The position numbers and the translations under genes were made by a program. Below the pieces are notes generated by a model. That model was not told the DNA's origin. It saw only the letters and a program-made list of their open reading frames with translations, and did not search any database. From Archilochus colubris (Eukaryota; Chordata; Aves; Apodiformes; Trochilidae): 64,000 nucleotides of DNA. The DNA is taken from assembly GCA_023079485.1 (NCBI GenBank), contig CM041104.1, positions 621,676-685,675 on the forward strand, in the 5' to 3' direction. Within the stretch, counting starts at the first letter, position 1. Each line of letters begins with the position of its first letter. Below, piece after piece: positions 38,028 to 49,947 of the stretch.

Positions 38028-38484
38028 TTGGAGTGAGTCCAGAGGAGGCCCTGGAGCTGCTGGGAGGGCTGGAGGCAGCTCTGGAGCCAGGCTGAGAGTT
38101 GGGGGTGTTCAGCCTGGAGAAAAGAAGGGAGCAATGGGGAGACCTTAGAGCACCTTCCAGTGCCTGAAGGGGCTCCAGGAAAGCTGGGGAGGGACCTGGG
38201 ACAAGGGCCTGGAGGGATGGGATAAAGGGGAATAGTCTCAAGATGAAAGAGGGGAGATTGAGATGAGATATTAGGGAGAAATTCTTTGTTGTGAGGGTGC
38301 TGAGCCCCTGTCCCAGGGTGCCCAGAGAAGCTGTGGCTGCCCCATCCCTGGCAGTGTTCCAGCCCAGGTTGGATGGGGCTTGGAGCACCCTGGGCTGTGG
38401 GAGGTGTCCCTGACCATGGCAGGGGTGGCACTGGGGGAGCTTTAAGGTTCCTCCCAACCCAAACCTGTCTCTGATCTCATGATG
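38028..38484 (+). mobile_element. CR1 LINE 3' fragment (first subfamily)
   Basis: GAGTCCAGAGGAGGCCC, TGGAGCCAGGCTGAGAG, the GCCAGG-type core and CTTTAAGGTTCCTCCC, ending CTGATCTCATGATG. A 330-residue frame on the opposite strand (37588-38580) is an antisense reading of this element. Confidence 0.93.
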
Positions 38485-41400
38485 AAGGAGGAGGGTGCTG
38501 CTCCTCTGACCCCATAGTGCCCATCTCCTTGTGGGGACACCACTGCCCTCACACCCCTGAACTCTCCAGGAGCCACCCACAAGTCCCCTGTGGCAGCCAG
38601 AGGCTGTTTGGAGAACAGCCTAGAAATAAATCAGGAGCAAGTGACAGAGAGCAGCAAGGTTTCCCCACCTCCAAAACAAGGATAACAAGAGCCAGAGCAG
38701 GAGGACTGCAGGGGCTGGTGATGGGGGTTGTGGATTTTTCTTCAGGACACAACCACAGCCCAGATTAGCAAACAGCCCTTGTCTGCAAGGCACAGTGCAG
38801 GTAAATCTGGGGACAGTCTGACTCCAGAGACCTTATGCCCATGGTCAGACTGCTGAGGACTGCAGGCAGACCCCAGGGGAGCAGCATCCCTGCTGCCCAG
38901 CTTCAGGCTTTACTGCTGGGATTTTGTCATTTAACCAAACACCTGAAAGCTCTGAATTCCATTAACAGTCCTAATCTGTCTTAATTTCTCTTAACTTCAC
39001 ATAGGGTGTTTTTTTTGCAGTATAAGTAGATTAAGAGGTTTAATACTGCAGTTCATACCCTCTGGCATGGCCCTGTTTCCAGGATGGTTTATGACACAGC
39101 AGGGGAGGCTGAGCTACATAAAAAATGTGTCACAATTTGTACCTCCCTGCACCCCTGTAGCTGCTTCAAAACAAGATGGAAATGAGCTGTTTGCAGTGGG
39201 TTGGTTGTGCTGGCATAGCATGGCCCTTGGGTGCAGCAGGGTGGGCACCAGCACCCACTGGGTGCTCCTGGGTGGGTGCACGTACCCCCCAGCTGTGAGT
39301 GGCATCAGGAAGAGCTTTCACCCAGCCATGGAAGTGGCTGATCCCACAGAAGGGGAGATCAGCTCAACCAGGCTGAGGAGGTAGAGTTTGGCTGGTGAGC
39401 GTCTGCATGAAAACAAAACTCCTGAATCAATGTGAAACCTCTCCCGTGCACCTCACAGGCTGGCAGCCGTTCAGAAGTGTCACAAGGTTAATTAGAGACA
39501 GACAAATCCTTCTCATTTGCTGCTTCCCTTCTGATGTCACCTTTAGTGCTTACTCTGCACCCAAGTATCTGGACTTTGGGTGGATTTTAGCAGAAGTAAG
39601 GTGTGACTCCAGTTCTGCTCTGCTAGGCAAGGGGTAAGTTGGTGCTAGATGCATCAAAGTTCATTTCAGAAGGATTTTTTGCTGGCACACACTGCCTCTC
39701 CTCCTCCTGATCCAGCCCTTGGAGAACTCAGAGGAGCTCCAGGGCTTGTAGATGATCTCCCTTCCACCACAGCCCCCATCTGCCCATGACACAGACCCCA
39801 GCATGGACCAGATTCAGTTGCATCAATGTTCTGTGGCTCAGGGAAATGCCTTCACCAGCCAAGCCTGGTTTCCATCTTATCCACCTTGCATCTCACAGGG
39901 GTGGACTCTGTGATGTACATCAGCATCATGCAGCTGCTCTGCCTGTAGAGGGGCAGCAATGAGGCAGCTGCAGGGAAGTCCCTTTAGCCCTGTGTGGATG
40001 CAGCTCCCTCTTACCCTCCTGGGTACCTGAGTGCTCCTTGGTGGTGGGCACACAAACTCAGAGCACCTCTGCTGCACCAGGGGCTGCATCCTCTGGCCCC
40101 CAGGCCCCAGGTACCTGCAGGGGTTGGGGCCTTTTCAGACAGTGGTGCTGAGGGGTCTTCTGTGAGTTCCTTTTGGTGTTGGGCTCTGAAGGTCTGGGGG
40201 TGTTTCTGGGAGTGCTGTAGCTGTACACAGGCTTGGTGGGTGTTTGGAGACAGCCCCTACAAACCCAGGTGAGGAGGCTGGGGGCACACACTGGTTCCCT
40301 GGTGTTACCTGGGGTGCAGAAGCCAGCAGGGACTGAGGATGAAGGAAACCATGCCTGAAAGCACCAGCATGGAAAGACACCTGCACTGGGAATTGCTTCT
40401 TCATCTGTGGGAGCTGCATTCAGAGCCAAAGAGAAACCTGCAGGAGCAGAAGAGGAGATCTTCTGGGAACCTGTACCCAAGGCAGGATCCTCCAGCTGTG
40501 CCCTTGCTCTTTCAGCTGGATCTCTGCCTGGGGAGAATGGAGAAGGAAGAATGTATTCTTGACTTGTAAATCCTGCTCTGGAAAACCTTCAAGAGCTCTT
40601 TCCACCCCTGCTTTCCACAGGCTCAGTTTGGTTTTGGTTTAACCAGGGTTGGATACTAAACCTTCCTAAGCAACCAGTTAGCATGAGAAATGGCACAGCC
40701 CTTCCAGGACAGGGGGGGTTAAAAAAGGAGAGAGCTGGGCAGGGTGATGCTGAACCAAAACACTGCCCCTGTGTCTGTGGACAATAAGGGATCTGCACTT
40801 CCATCCTTCTGCAAGTGCTCCAGTGGGAATTCTGTGTGTCTGGGGAGTAGTGTTCAGCCTAACCTAAAATATAATTCTTAGTCAATGAACTAATTATCTG
40901 GAAACCTGCTTCCCAGCCTTGCTCTGGCAGGGCTTTATTCACCCTGTTCATAAACCCATCGTGTTCTCCACCCATCCTCTAGCCCCATCCAGTCTCCTCA
41001 CTTAATCTGCAGAGGATCAGATGAGAACAGCTTCTGGCTCTGCACCATGTAAAATATACATGAGTAGTTCCACACAGGATGAGCCAGCCATTTTACTGCT
41101 CAAATAACCTTGCTTCAGAATAATTTTTCCCACTTTCCTGTGGGACAGAATCCTCCCACCATTCATTTTTAAACATCCCTTGTAAATTAAGACCTTGGTG
41201 TTTCTAAAGCCCTTCACTTCCCTGCCTCATCATTTGTAAGCTTTAAATCCCCTTAATCTTTCTAGTCAGGAGAGAGACAGGCAGCAGGGAGCTTTGTAAA
41301 GGTGTGGGGACCTCACCCAGCTCCTGCCTGATGCCCTCCTGCTCCCTGCTGTGGTAGCTCTGCTGTGACACCTCTGCTGGAGGCAGAATTAGGAAGGGCA

Positions 41401-42278
41401 AGACCAGATGGTTTCAGGAGTCAAAAGCCAGAAGAAAGAGATCTCTTTCTAAACCCCCTGTAAGTCCCTTTCCTCTCCCAGCTTCTTGGAGTTGTACCCA
41501 TCTCAGTCAGAGCAGGTTCCAGATGGACCATCCTGGGCCATCCATCTCCTTGCAGTGTGGAGCAGCAGCAGGGGACAGGGACAGGAGCTCTGTGCTGCCC
41601 TTTGTAGGCAGCAAATGCCATGGGATGAGCTCAAGTCACAGTCCATGCAGAGTGTCAGGGTGGCAAAATGCGAGCTCAGCTGTAATTTTGACATCTGTAC
41701 CCATCTGATGGTTCTGTTTGCCCAGCTCCTCCTCATTCAGCTGCTCTGTGTTTCCCAGAGGCTTACACTGGAGGATTAAATCAAGTGAATCGTGGAATTT
41801 GCAGAGGCTTTTGTTGCTCAGATGAACAATGAGCTCAAAAGGGTTGACCTGAAACGTGGGGAGGGCAGGAATTGCCTAGTCCATGCTTTACTCCTGTAGC
41901 TTCTGCAGAAGCCCACCCAGCCCTTTGGTTTGGCAACAGTAGATTTTTGTTTTAGCACAACTCAGTCCCAAGTTCTAGGGGATTTTTTCTGAACAAAAAT
42001 GACAGATTTGGCAGCCCCAGTTTCCAGCAGCACTGTCAAGAGTTTGGCAGTCAGGTTGGCTGTGCCTGGCAGGTACACATGGCACACCAACAAAGCAAAA
42101 GTGTGACAGGGAGGCACAAGGATGACCCTGGAGTCAGTGGCTGCCTGGATGGGGACATTGCCATCTCTCAGCAAGCTGTGGGCAGCTCACAAACTCCCAC
42201 CTGCCTTTCCTGTCTCCTTCAGCTGGGAGCCAGACTCTGTGTCCTGTCAGCTCTGAGGTCCCATTATCCCGTAGGAGC
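38485..42278. other. No gene or repeat recognised
   Basis: A small hairpin (8-bp perfect stem TGCAGTAT/ATACTGCA, 19-base loop) lies at 39016-39050. No family resemblance in open frames. Confidence 0.5.
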
Positions 42279-42460
42279 TTTCCTAACATCTCATCTACAT
42301 CTCCCCCTTCCAGATAAAAGCCATTCCCCCTTTTCCTGTCATTCCAGGCCCTTCTCCCAAGTCCCTCCTCAGCTTTCCTGGAGTCCCTTCAAGCACTGGA
42401 GGGGGCTCTGAGGTCTCCCTGGAGCCTTCTCCAGGCTGAACACCCCCAACTCTCAGCCTG
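42279..42460 (-). mobile_element. CR1 internal fragment lacking its 3' end
   Basis: CATCTCATCTACATCTCC, AAGCCATTCCCCCTTTTCC, CAGCTTTCCTGGAGTCC and CTCCAGGCTGAACACCC form the ORF2 C-terminal segment of the first subfamily. The expected 3' UTR and terminal repeats are absent on the low-coordinate side, so a deletion or rearrangement has removed them. Confidence 0.88.
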
Positions 42461-43488
42461 GATCTTGTTCCCAGAGCATGAGGAAAGGAGCAGTTCAGAG
42501 CTCCCATCCTCAGCTGCTGCCTGGAGTATCAGCTAACAGGGTTTTCCTGACACTGAGTGAGAACTGGGCTGAACAGAACACCCAAGTGCCTCTTCCTGCA
42601 GACTTTGAGTTTGAGTGATGCCAACAGCATCACTGGTGCTGGGCTGAAATCAGGGTTCACCTGGTAACAGTGACTGACAAAAAATGAATGAAAATGTGGA
42701 TTTAACTTCAAAAAGAGCTGAAAGGAGAACCTGAACATCCTTTAAATGGGGGAACTTTAACAGCCAAGGGCACATTCTTACAGATTTTAGAGGTCTAGAT
42801 TAAGTATTACAACTAATACTAGCTTTAGCAAGGGAACCAGATCCCCTCCTGCTTCCAACACTGTGTCCTGGTGGAGGTGAAGGGAGGAGAGTTCCTCTGG
42901 CAGTGAAACTGGAGCAAAACAAATGCAGCATGTGCATGAGCAGTCATGTGGATGATAAGGTGCTGAATAAATTTATTAAGTCAAATTACCCTTAATCTGA
43001 CCACCTTTATAAATCAGGCTGTGGGATTGCCTGAATTCTGTATCAGCCTAGCATGGGAATGGTGCAGGGGTTTTAGGAAATGCTTTAAAAGCCACAGAGA
43101 ATCTGTCAAAACAAGCAATGTCTCTGGTGATTACCCACTGAGCTGAGCACTGGTACCTTGCTCAGAACCTGAGTTTGTCTGGCTTGATCTTCCTGTTACT
43201 GGAGCTGCCATGGCTTGGTCCAGCAGATGGATAAATTCTCTTTTCTGTTTGCACTTGGAGGCCCTGGACAAGTCATTGGGTAACTTCTTTGTCGACCAAG
43301 ATTTTGTAAAAAAATTATGCTTGCTGATCCTTGAATAGTTCTTACAACTGAGTTGTCTCCAAACTGTCTCTATTTTCCTTGGGATGTGACCAGAAATAGT
43401 TCTGCCAGATCCAAAGGCAGGATTGTCAATGCTTCTTCAAGCTGTTACCTGCTCGGATCCCCCCAGGATTCAGAAGCCTTCTCTCCCT
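42461..43488. other. No gene or repeat recognised
   Basis: 42950-43040 is AT-rich with no repeat character. Nothing else identifiable. Confidence 0.55.
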
Positions 43489-43614
43489 GTTCCATCCCAG
43501 GCTGCGTGGGGCTTGGAGTGACCCTGGTGTAGTGGGAAGTGTCCCTGCAGGGATCACTTTAAAGTGATCTTTAAAGTCCCTTCCGACCCAAACCTTCCCA
43601 GGATTCTATGATTT
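43489..43614 (+). mobile_element. CR1 LINE 3' tail
   Basis: GGCTGCGTGGGGCTTGGAG, CCCTTCCGACCCAAACC and the terminal GGATTCTATGATTTT. It holds a small internal duplication, ACTTTAAAGTGATCTTTAAAG, where the usual CTTTAAGG occurs once. Confidence 0.88.
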
Positions 43615-44453
43615 TGGGTCCAGTTAGTTTTCCACAGTCAGCTCAAGGACTTTCCAGAGTTTCTTCTTCCCAAAAGTGGGTTGGTTCCTGGCCTGGTGCT
43701 CTGCTCCAGCACCCTGCCTTTGGTACCAGGTACCCTGCTCCCCCCCTGCCTCCTGCAGACAGCACAGGGATGGGTGAAGCCTTTGCCCCAGGACATGGGT
43801 GAAGGCAGAAATCAGGGTGGGTGCAAACATCTGATGTTGTGGGGCCCTGGGACCCACCATGGGTTTTCCAGGTCTTAATCCAAGTGGCTGTTTCACTGCT
43901 CAGATTTCTTAGTTAAAACCTGTGCTCCAAACATCAGAGTTTATTGATACTCTTATTGCCTCCATAAACCCAGCGTAGGATCATACTGTAAAGTGCTCTG
44001 GCTTCCCTCTGACAGGTTGCATATTCCATCTGTGTGAGTTGATTGGCATTTATGATCTTAGAGACATTATATACAGCAGCTGTCACCAGTTCACTTAGGG
44101 CTGCTTTTCAATCAAGGTGACTTCCAGCCATGAACCAACCCTCACCACTTTATACTGAACCCCAAATCCCCCCTTTTTTCTGACATGGCACATGTTGTGG
44201 GCTTCAAGGGGTGAGGGTTTCACCCCCTGACACGAGGGATGATCAGCAGAGCCCTGAAATTAAGTAACTTTGGAGGAAGTAAATGGTATTTACTCCTCTC
44301 TGCTCAGGAGTTGAGGGGTCAGCAGGCCAAGCAGAGCTGTGGAAAAATGCCTCTATAATGCCAGAAAGAGAAACACAACTGCTTATTTCTTCCTTTGGAA
44401 AAAGGAAAAAAAAGTTTTAAATACCATGAAGTGATAAAAACTGACTTGATGCC
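43615..44453. other. No gene or repeat recognised
   Basis: Unique-looking DNA between a CR1 tail and the second LTR. Confidence 0.55.
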
Positions 44454-44617
44454 TATCGTGGTTTGACCCAGCAGACAGCAAAATAACACAGAGTAAAATA
44501 ACATCATTCACTGCCCCCCACCCCTGGGGGAATGGGGCAGAGAATCAGAGAGGCGGTTGGGGGTTAAGATAAAAATCATTTAACAACTGAAATACAATAT
44601 AATCATCATGGTTGTCA
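44454..44617 (-). mobile_element. ERV LTR fragment, distal part (interrupted by CR1)
   Basis: TATCGTGGTTTGACCC is a mutated TGTCATGGTTTGACCC terminus, followed by the C-rich stretch GCCCCCCACCCCTGGGGG and the AAAATCATTTAACAACTG segment. This matches what I know of a common passerine ERV LTR, a different family from the 12.9-kb one. The sequence is cut at about 44618 by a CR1. Confidence 0.75.
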
Positions 44618-45018
44618 TAATCAGAGACTCATGGATGGGTTTGGGTCCCTGCCATGCTCAGGGACACCTCCCACAGCCCAGGGTGCTCCAAGCCCCATCC
44701 AACCTGGGCTGGAACACTGCCAGGGATGGGGCAGCCACAGCTTCTCTGGGCACCCTGGGACAGGGGCTCAGCACCCTCACAACAAAGAATTGCTTCCCTA
44801 AATCTTCCCTTTTTCAGTTTGAAACCATCCCCCTCATCCCATCCCTCCCTGCCCTTGTCCCAAGTCCCTCCCCAGCTTTTCTGGAGCCCCTTCAGGCACT
44901 GGAAGGTGCTCTAAGGTCTCCCCATTGCTCCCTTCTCTTCTCCAGGCTGAACACCTCCAACTCTCAGCCTGGCTCCAGAGCTGCTCCAGCCCTCCCAGCA
45001 GCTCCAGGGCCTCCAGTG
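44618..45018 (-). mobile_element. CR1 LINE 3' fragment inserted in an LTR
   Basis: First-subfamily CR1 with GCCAGGGATGGGGCAGCC and CAACCTGGGCTGGAACACTG. The 3' end has lost about 38 bases (from GGGTTGGGAGGGACC to CCACC) relative to its relatives. LTR-like sequence flanks it on both sides. Confidence 0.92.
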
Positions 45019-45110
45019 GATTTCATTTCAGTAACAGCAGTGCTCACAGTGACAACAGAACACACAAATAAAGGATGCACAGAGCCACTGCTCTCCACCC
45101 GATGAGCTGA
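45019..45110 (-). mobile_element. ERV LTR fragment, continuation after CR1
   Basis: ACACACAAATAAAGGATGCAC and CTGCTCTCCACCCGATGAGC resemble the segment following the 44.5-kb piece in intact LTRs of that family. It ends where another CR1 begins at 45111; the remainder of the LTR is not seen. Confidence 0.6.
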
Positions 45111-45255
45111 TCATGGAATTGTTGTGGTTGGAAACAACCAAGCCCAACTGCTAATCCAGCAATGCCAAGGCCACCATTAACTATCCCTGAGCATCACATC
45201 CACACACCTTTAAACCCCTCCAGGGTGGTGACCCCATTTTGGGCAGTTTGGCTTT
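45111..45255 (-). mobile_element. CR1 LINE 3' fragment (second subfamily)
   Basis: TCATGGAATTGTTGTGG, GGTTGGAAACAACCAAGCC, CCAAGGCCACCATTAAC and TTTAAACCCCTCCAGGG. It abuts the LTR remnant. Confidence 0.87.
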
Positions 45256-45788
45256 CCCCTCTCTCACCCTCTTCCCTAAGTTGGTTTAAACCAATGATAT
45301 TTTTTACAGCAAACACTCTTTCCTCTCTTGCTGCCAAAGTGTGTAGGGTACTTGCTGCTCTTCTCCACTGCAAAGGTGAGGTGGGAGTTGTGTTTTGCAA
45401 AATCAAAGCAGGTTTCATGTTATCACCTGGTGCCAGGAGAAAATGCTGCTTACTGGTGGGTTCCCAGCAGAGTTATTAAATGTGAATGCCAAGTGCTGCC
45501 CCTTTGCCATTTTCTCCTCCTCCTGCAAAGAATAAAACCACTGTCAGTTTGACCTAACAAAATTAAAGTCTTGTGGATGGACAGGGGCTAGGAAAATACT
45601 TGAAAATATAGTTTTCTTGATTTCTCTGCCTCTCGTGTCAGTGTTGAGCAGTAATGAGTTCCTAAGCAATAACTGTATGTTGGGAGAGGTGTTGGTGTGG
45701 TTCAGGCTCCTCTATAAAACATGAATGCATAACATGATCCAACCTCCTCCTCACCTTTTCCAGAATCAGACTCTGACAAGACAATTAA
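45256..45788. other. No gene or repeat recognised
   Basis: Unique-looking DNA between two CR1 copies; nothing identifiable. Confidence 0.5.
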
Positions 45789-46155
45789 AAGTGTTTAGTC
45801 TGGAGAAAAGGAGGCTGAGGGGAGACCTTGCTTTCAAAGAGAAGGTGTAGTCAGATGGGGGTTGGTGTCTTCTCCTAAGTTACAAGCAATAGGACAAGTG
45901 GAATGCCCTCAAGTTGTGCTTGGGGAGGTTTGGATTGCAGATTAGGAGAAAGTTTTTACCTAAAAGGGTTTTTCAGGGCCTGGCCCAGGCTGCCCAGGGC
46001 AGGGCTGGAGTCCCCATCATCCCCGGAGGGATTTAGAAGCCCTGGAGATGTGGGGAAGAGGGACATGGGGCAGTGGTGGCCTTGGAAATCCTGGGTTAAT
46101 GGTTGGATTCAATGATCTTAAAGGTCTTTTCCAATCAAACCCATTCAGTGATTTG
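45789..46155 (+). mobile_element. CR1 LINE 3' fragment (second subfamily)
   Basis: GTCTGGAGAAAAGGAGGC, CAGGGCCTGGCCCAGGC, TCCCCATCATCCCCGG and CTTAAAGGTCTTTTCC, ending ATTCAGTGATTTGG. No intact frame. Confidence 0.92.
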
Positions 46156-49100
46156 GTGTATGTCAGGGGTTTATCAGTGTCATCGCTCTGGGTCCATCAC
46201 CAGCACCCTTGGGTAGTGGAAGCTGAGGGAATAGTGAAATGCCACCAGAGCAAACCATGAAGATTTCACAAACCAGATTGAATTCCCCATTGAACTTCTT
46301 CAGCTTCAGTTCATCAAAGAGCCAGGGCTCAGCCCTGGGCTGCCAGCACAGCAGTGCCATCAATTCCCTCCTTAGTTATTAGGAGGTGCCTGGTGGAACA
46401 GAGCAGCACAATTTGCACCCAGCTCATTTAGCAGATGAGCACTAACAAGAGGCAGCCTGTGAGGGTTGGTTGCTCAGGGTTTATCTTTTCAGGTCAATAG
46501 AGGGTTCCCTGGGGAGTTCATCATCCAGCAGATTGGAACAAGCCCTGGGCATCCGAGAGCTGAGCCCAGGGCTCCAGGATGTGTGTGCTGCAGCAGGAGC
46601 AGTGTGGTGTCTGAGTTCCTGGGGATGAAAAGGATGCAGACAAACTCATCCAGGCAGGGCAGGAGGAACTCAAGGTTATGAAAATTAAATCATTCTTCTT
46701 CTTTTGCTTTTCCAATGACTGCTACTGTTAAAATGAGTAATTGTGGAGTAGCTGTGTCCAGACTGCTCCGTTGCTGCTCACGGTTCTTGGTGATTGTCAA
46801 AGATGCTCTGTGCAGCAAGGAAAGCAAACAGCAGCTGGAAGTCATGCTGGCTGGGGGGTCTCCAAAGACCTGTGGGTCAGTGGTGGTCGACACAGTCCCA
46901 AGCAGCCATTTTTGTTGAGAAAAGCTGAGATTTGAGAGGGTAAAACAGGATAAAATCAGGTTAAGAGGAGGAACTCCTGCCTGCTTCTCTGCAGGGAGGG
47001 TGAAGGAGAGCTTGGCAGGTTTGGCAGGGGGGGTGGCAGCCAGGGCACCCCGAGGCAGGGCTTGTCACCCAGCAGGCACTTTGTTCCTCTCTGCTGGGGT
47101 TGCAGGCAGTGGTTGGGTGTTGGCAGTGACATGGGGCACAGTGTTCTGCTCCATGGTGACAGCCCCACTGCTGCAGTGCCTCATCCCTGCTCTGCTGTGG
47201 CTCCTCCAGGACACCCCCAGTGGGCTCTGAGGGGGAAAAGCCTGGGCAGAGGCTCCTTCTGCAGATTTTTAGTGGTAGATTCTGGTGCCTGGGAAAGCAA
47301 GGTTTGCCACTGTGCATGCTCCCTGCACCATGCCCCAGGAATAAAGCCAAGCAGCAGCAACTTCCACGAGCCATTACCCACCTCACAGAGGAGGTTAAGT
47401 TGCCATTTAATGGGATCTAATTGATTTTATAAGCTGTTTGTTGTGTTAACAAGAAGCTCTGCAGTGTTCCCCAGACAGGTTGGTGACATCTGGTGCCTGC
47501 CCTTCCCCAGGGGTGAGCAGGCACTGGAGTTACCTTTGGGCTGATCCTGAGGATGAGGAAGGATGCTGCAGAGACCTGGAAAGCTTCTGCCACCCTGCCA
47601 CGACCCAGGGGCCAGCAGCTTGGTCCTGACTTTTCCTGGAGTGTCTGGAAGAATGGGAGGGGGGTGGGATTCATGCAGGAGTATCCATCTGGTGCATGGA
47701 AGCTGTTCAGCATCCCATGGGAAGGGCAGAGCTGGTGAGAAGCTGCAGGGTCCCCAGGGAGTACTTGGTGCCAGTTCTGTCCCCTGCCCTGACAGGAAGA
47801 CTTGACATTAACTGGATGCCTCCATCAGGGTGATCGTGGGGAACAACCTCCCCAATCCCAAAGCAGAGACACTGGGGCCATGCCAGGTTCTGCTGGCTGG
47901 GATGAGAGGTGTCCCAGTGTCCTGCACCCCAGGCACATCTCTGGTACTATGCACAGCTCTGGTTGCTCTCCCAGAAGCACAGGTTCTCTCTCCATGGTTC
48001 ATGTTCCTCCTCCCAGTGCCATGAGAATGAGCTGTCCTGAGCAGGAGATGGGGTGAAGGGGTGAGCCAGGTTCTGATCCCTGAGTTCTTCTGTGCCTTCA
48101 GGGCTTTGTGGCTGCCTCAGTCTCCATTGGAAGAGGCAGACAAGGCAGCACAATGCTTGGCACTAACTGCATCCTTCACAACGTGCTGCAGGCAAGAAAA
48201 ATGCTCAAGCTGGTTCTTTTCTTTGAGTTTTTGACCAGGCTACAGAGATGTCCTGGCCCTGACGTGCCACCCTACTCCAGTCACATCCTGGTGGCCCCAG
48301 CCTCAGCTCCTGCAGCCCTGAGCCCTGTGTTCTGCTGGGGAAGCCAGGAGCTGTTCCACCTCCCCAGAGGGGGGTCTGAGGTGTAACCAGCCCTGGGGAA
48401 GGCTCAGGGGGTGGCAGCAATGGCCTTCACACCTCCATGGGGACGTTCAGCCCAGCTCCTGCCCAGCTCTGCTCTGAGTGATGGTCCCACAGCTGTGTGG
48501 GACATCTGAGCTGCTTTTTGTCTGCAGATTCAGTGGGTTCCTGGTAATTGGAACATGGCAGCTCCCAACACATAACAGATGATAACAGCAGCGGAGGGAA
48601 TTTGTCATTGCTTCACACTCCTACGGCAAGAAGGGCTCATAAGTCACAGCTGACAAATCTTTTAATGACTTTTAAACTTCATTTATAGAAAAGAATGGCC
48701 GTAATCAACAAACAATGATGGGTTACTAATCTTCCTGTATTATTAAAAAAGGCATCTCTGTCTTTAGCCTCCTCTGTGGGACCGTGGCAGTGCCAAGGGA
48801 AGGGTGATGCTGGAGCAGGGCTGGCAGGAAACAGGGATGGAAACAGCATCTAGGGGCAGCCCCGTGAATCCACGTGGTCCTGAGGCATCACTCAGCATCA
48901 TGGTGTGCAAGGTGCCATGGCCATACTGGTGGAGGGGGAGAGCAGCAAAGGTGCTTTCATCTGTGGCTTTGGTCCAAAGCCCCATGGGGTCAGTGGAAGG
49001 GTCACCAAACTATCAGTCACCTCGGGGGTTCAGGCAAGCCAGTGCTGGGCTCAGCTGCTTTTCAGGTCTCCCCCTCTCTGAGATCCTCTCCTTGGGCTGA

Positions 49101-49239
49101 GGGTGTCTGCCCAGGCTCTGGGGAGCCCCAGAAGTGCCATTTAGTCACCCAAACCTCAGAAAATCCCACTGCAAGTCAGGGCCCAAATCCCAGCGACTTT
49201 ACAGACATTCATCTGAATAATTTATAGCATTTATAGCAT
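46156..49239. other. No gene recognised; possible conserved noncoding DNA
   Basis: No transposon is visible. 48571-48770 is AT-rich, free of repeats, and holds three CpGs in a CpG-poor setting, as a conserved noncoding element might. Open frames show no family resemblance. Confidence 0.5.
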
Positions 49240-49570
49240 GGAGAGGAGAGGAGAGGAGAGGAGAGGAGAGGAGAGGAGAGGAGAGGAGAGGAGAGGAGAG
49301 GAGAGGAGAGGAGAGGAGAGGGAGAGGAGAGGAGAGAGAAGAGAAGAGAAGAGAAGAGAAGAGAAGAGAAGAGAAGAGAAGAGAAGAGAAGAGAAGAGAA
49401 GAGAAGAGAAGAGAAGAGAAGAGAAGAGAAGAGAAGAGAAGAGGAGAGGAGAGAAGAGAAGAGAGGAGAGGAGGAGGAGAGGAGAGGAGAGGAGAGGAGA
49501 GGAGAGGAGAGGAGAGGAGAGGAGAGGAGAGGAGAGGAGAGGAGAGGAGAGGAGAGGAGAGGAGAGAGGA
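49240..49570 (+). repeat. 331-bp uninterrupted purine tract, (GGAGA)n/(GAGAA)n/(GGAGA)n
   Basis: Every base from 49240 to 49570 is A or G. It has three blocks: GGAGA units to about 49335, AGAAG units to about 49442, a short mixed junction, then GGAGA units again. The reverse strand reads as long Ser-Pro-Leu and Ser-Leu-Leu-Phe frames, which are artefacts of the repeat. Such tracts can fold into triplex (H-DNA) and are unstable. Confidence 0.98.
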
Positions 49571-49947
49571 CCTGGCTTCAGTGACACCCATGACATTGAG
49601 TCCCATAGCAGGTGGGGGGACACTCAGGTGGTTTTCTCTGCAGGAAAACAAAGAGAAGCATTTGGGAGGAAGAGTCTGGTCTGGGTCCCAGAGGGATTCC
49701 TTTGATCTGCAGGTGGTAGCTGCTCCCAAAGTGTCCTCCTCAGCTCTGGATTTGGCCAAGTCTCCTGGGGGCTGAGGCTTTGCTAAAATCCCAGCAGCAG
49801 GAAGCACAGGGTGATGTGGAAATATCAAAGCACATCCGTAGCCCTCAAGGCTTGGAAGAGGCAGGGACAGCCCCAGAAACACATCTCTGGTTTACTGGGA
49901 ACAGAGCAGGATTTGTGTGAGGGGCAGGTGGCAGTGAGGTGGACATT
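49571..49947. other. No gene or repeat recognised
   Basis: Flank of the purine tract; nothing identifiable. Confidence 0.55.

Noticed and set aside
37588..38580. 330-residue minus-strand open frame, longest in the window
   Set aside because: It is largely an antisense reading of the CR1 at 38028-38484, and similar peptides appear at other CR1 copies (6.2, 20.5, 21.7, 44.7 kb).
39016..39050. Hairpin with TAATACTG, resembling the miR-200 seed region
   Set aside because: Only an 8-bp stem is perfect, the rest of the arm does not match miR-200/429, and no precursor-length hairpin is evident.
49199..49882. 227-residue Ser/Pro/Leu repeat protein on the minus strand and a Glu/Arg-rich one on +
   Set aside because: Produced entirely by the purine/pyrimidine pentanucleotide repeat; no start context, splice sites or flanking coding sequence.
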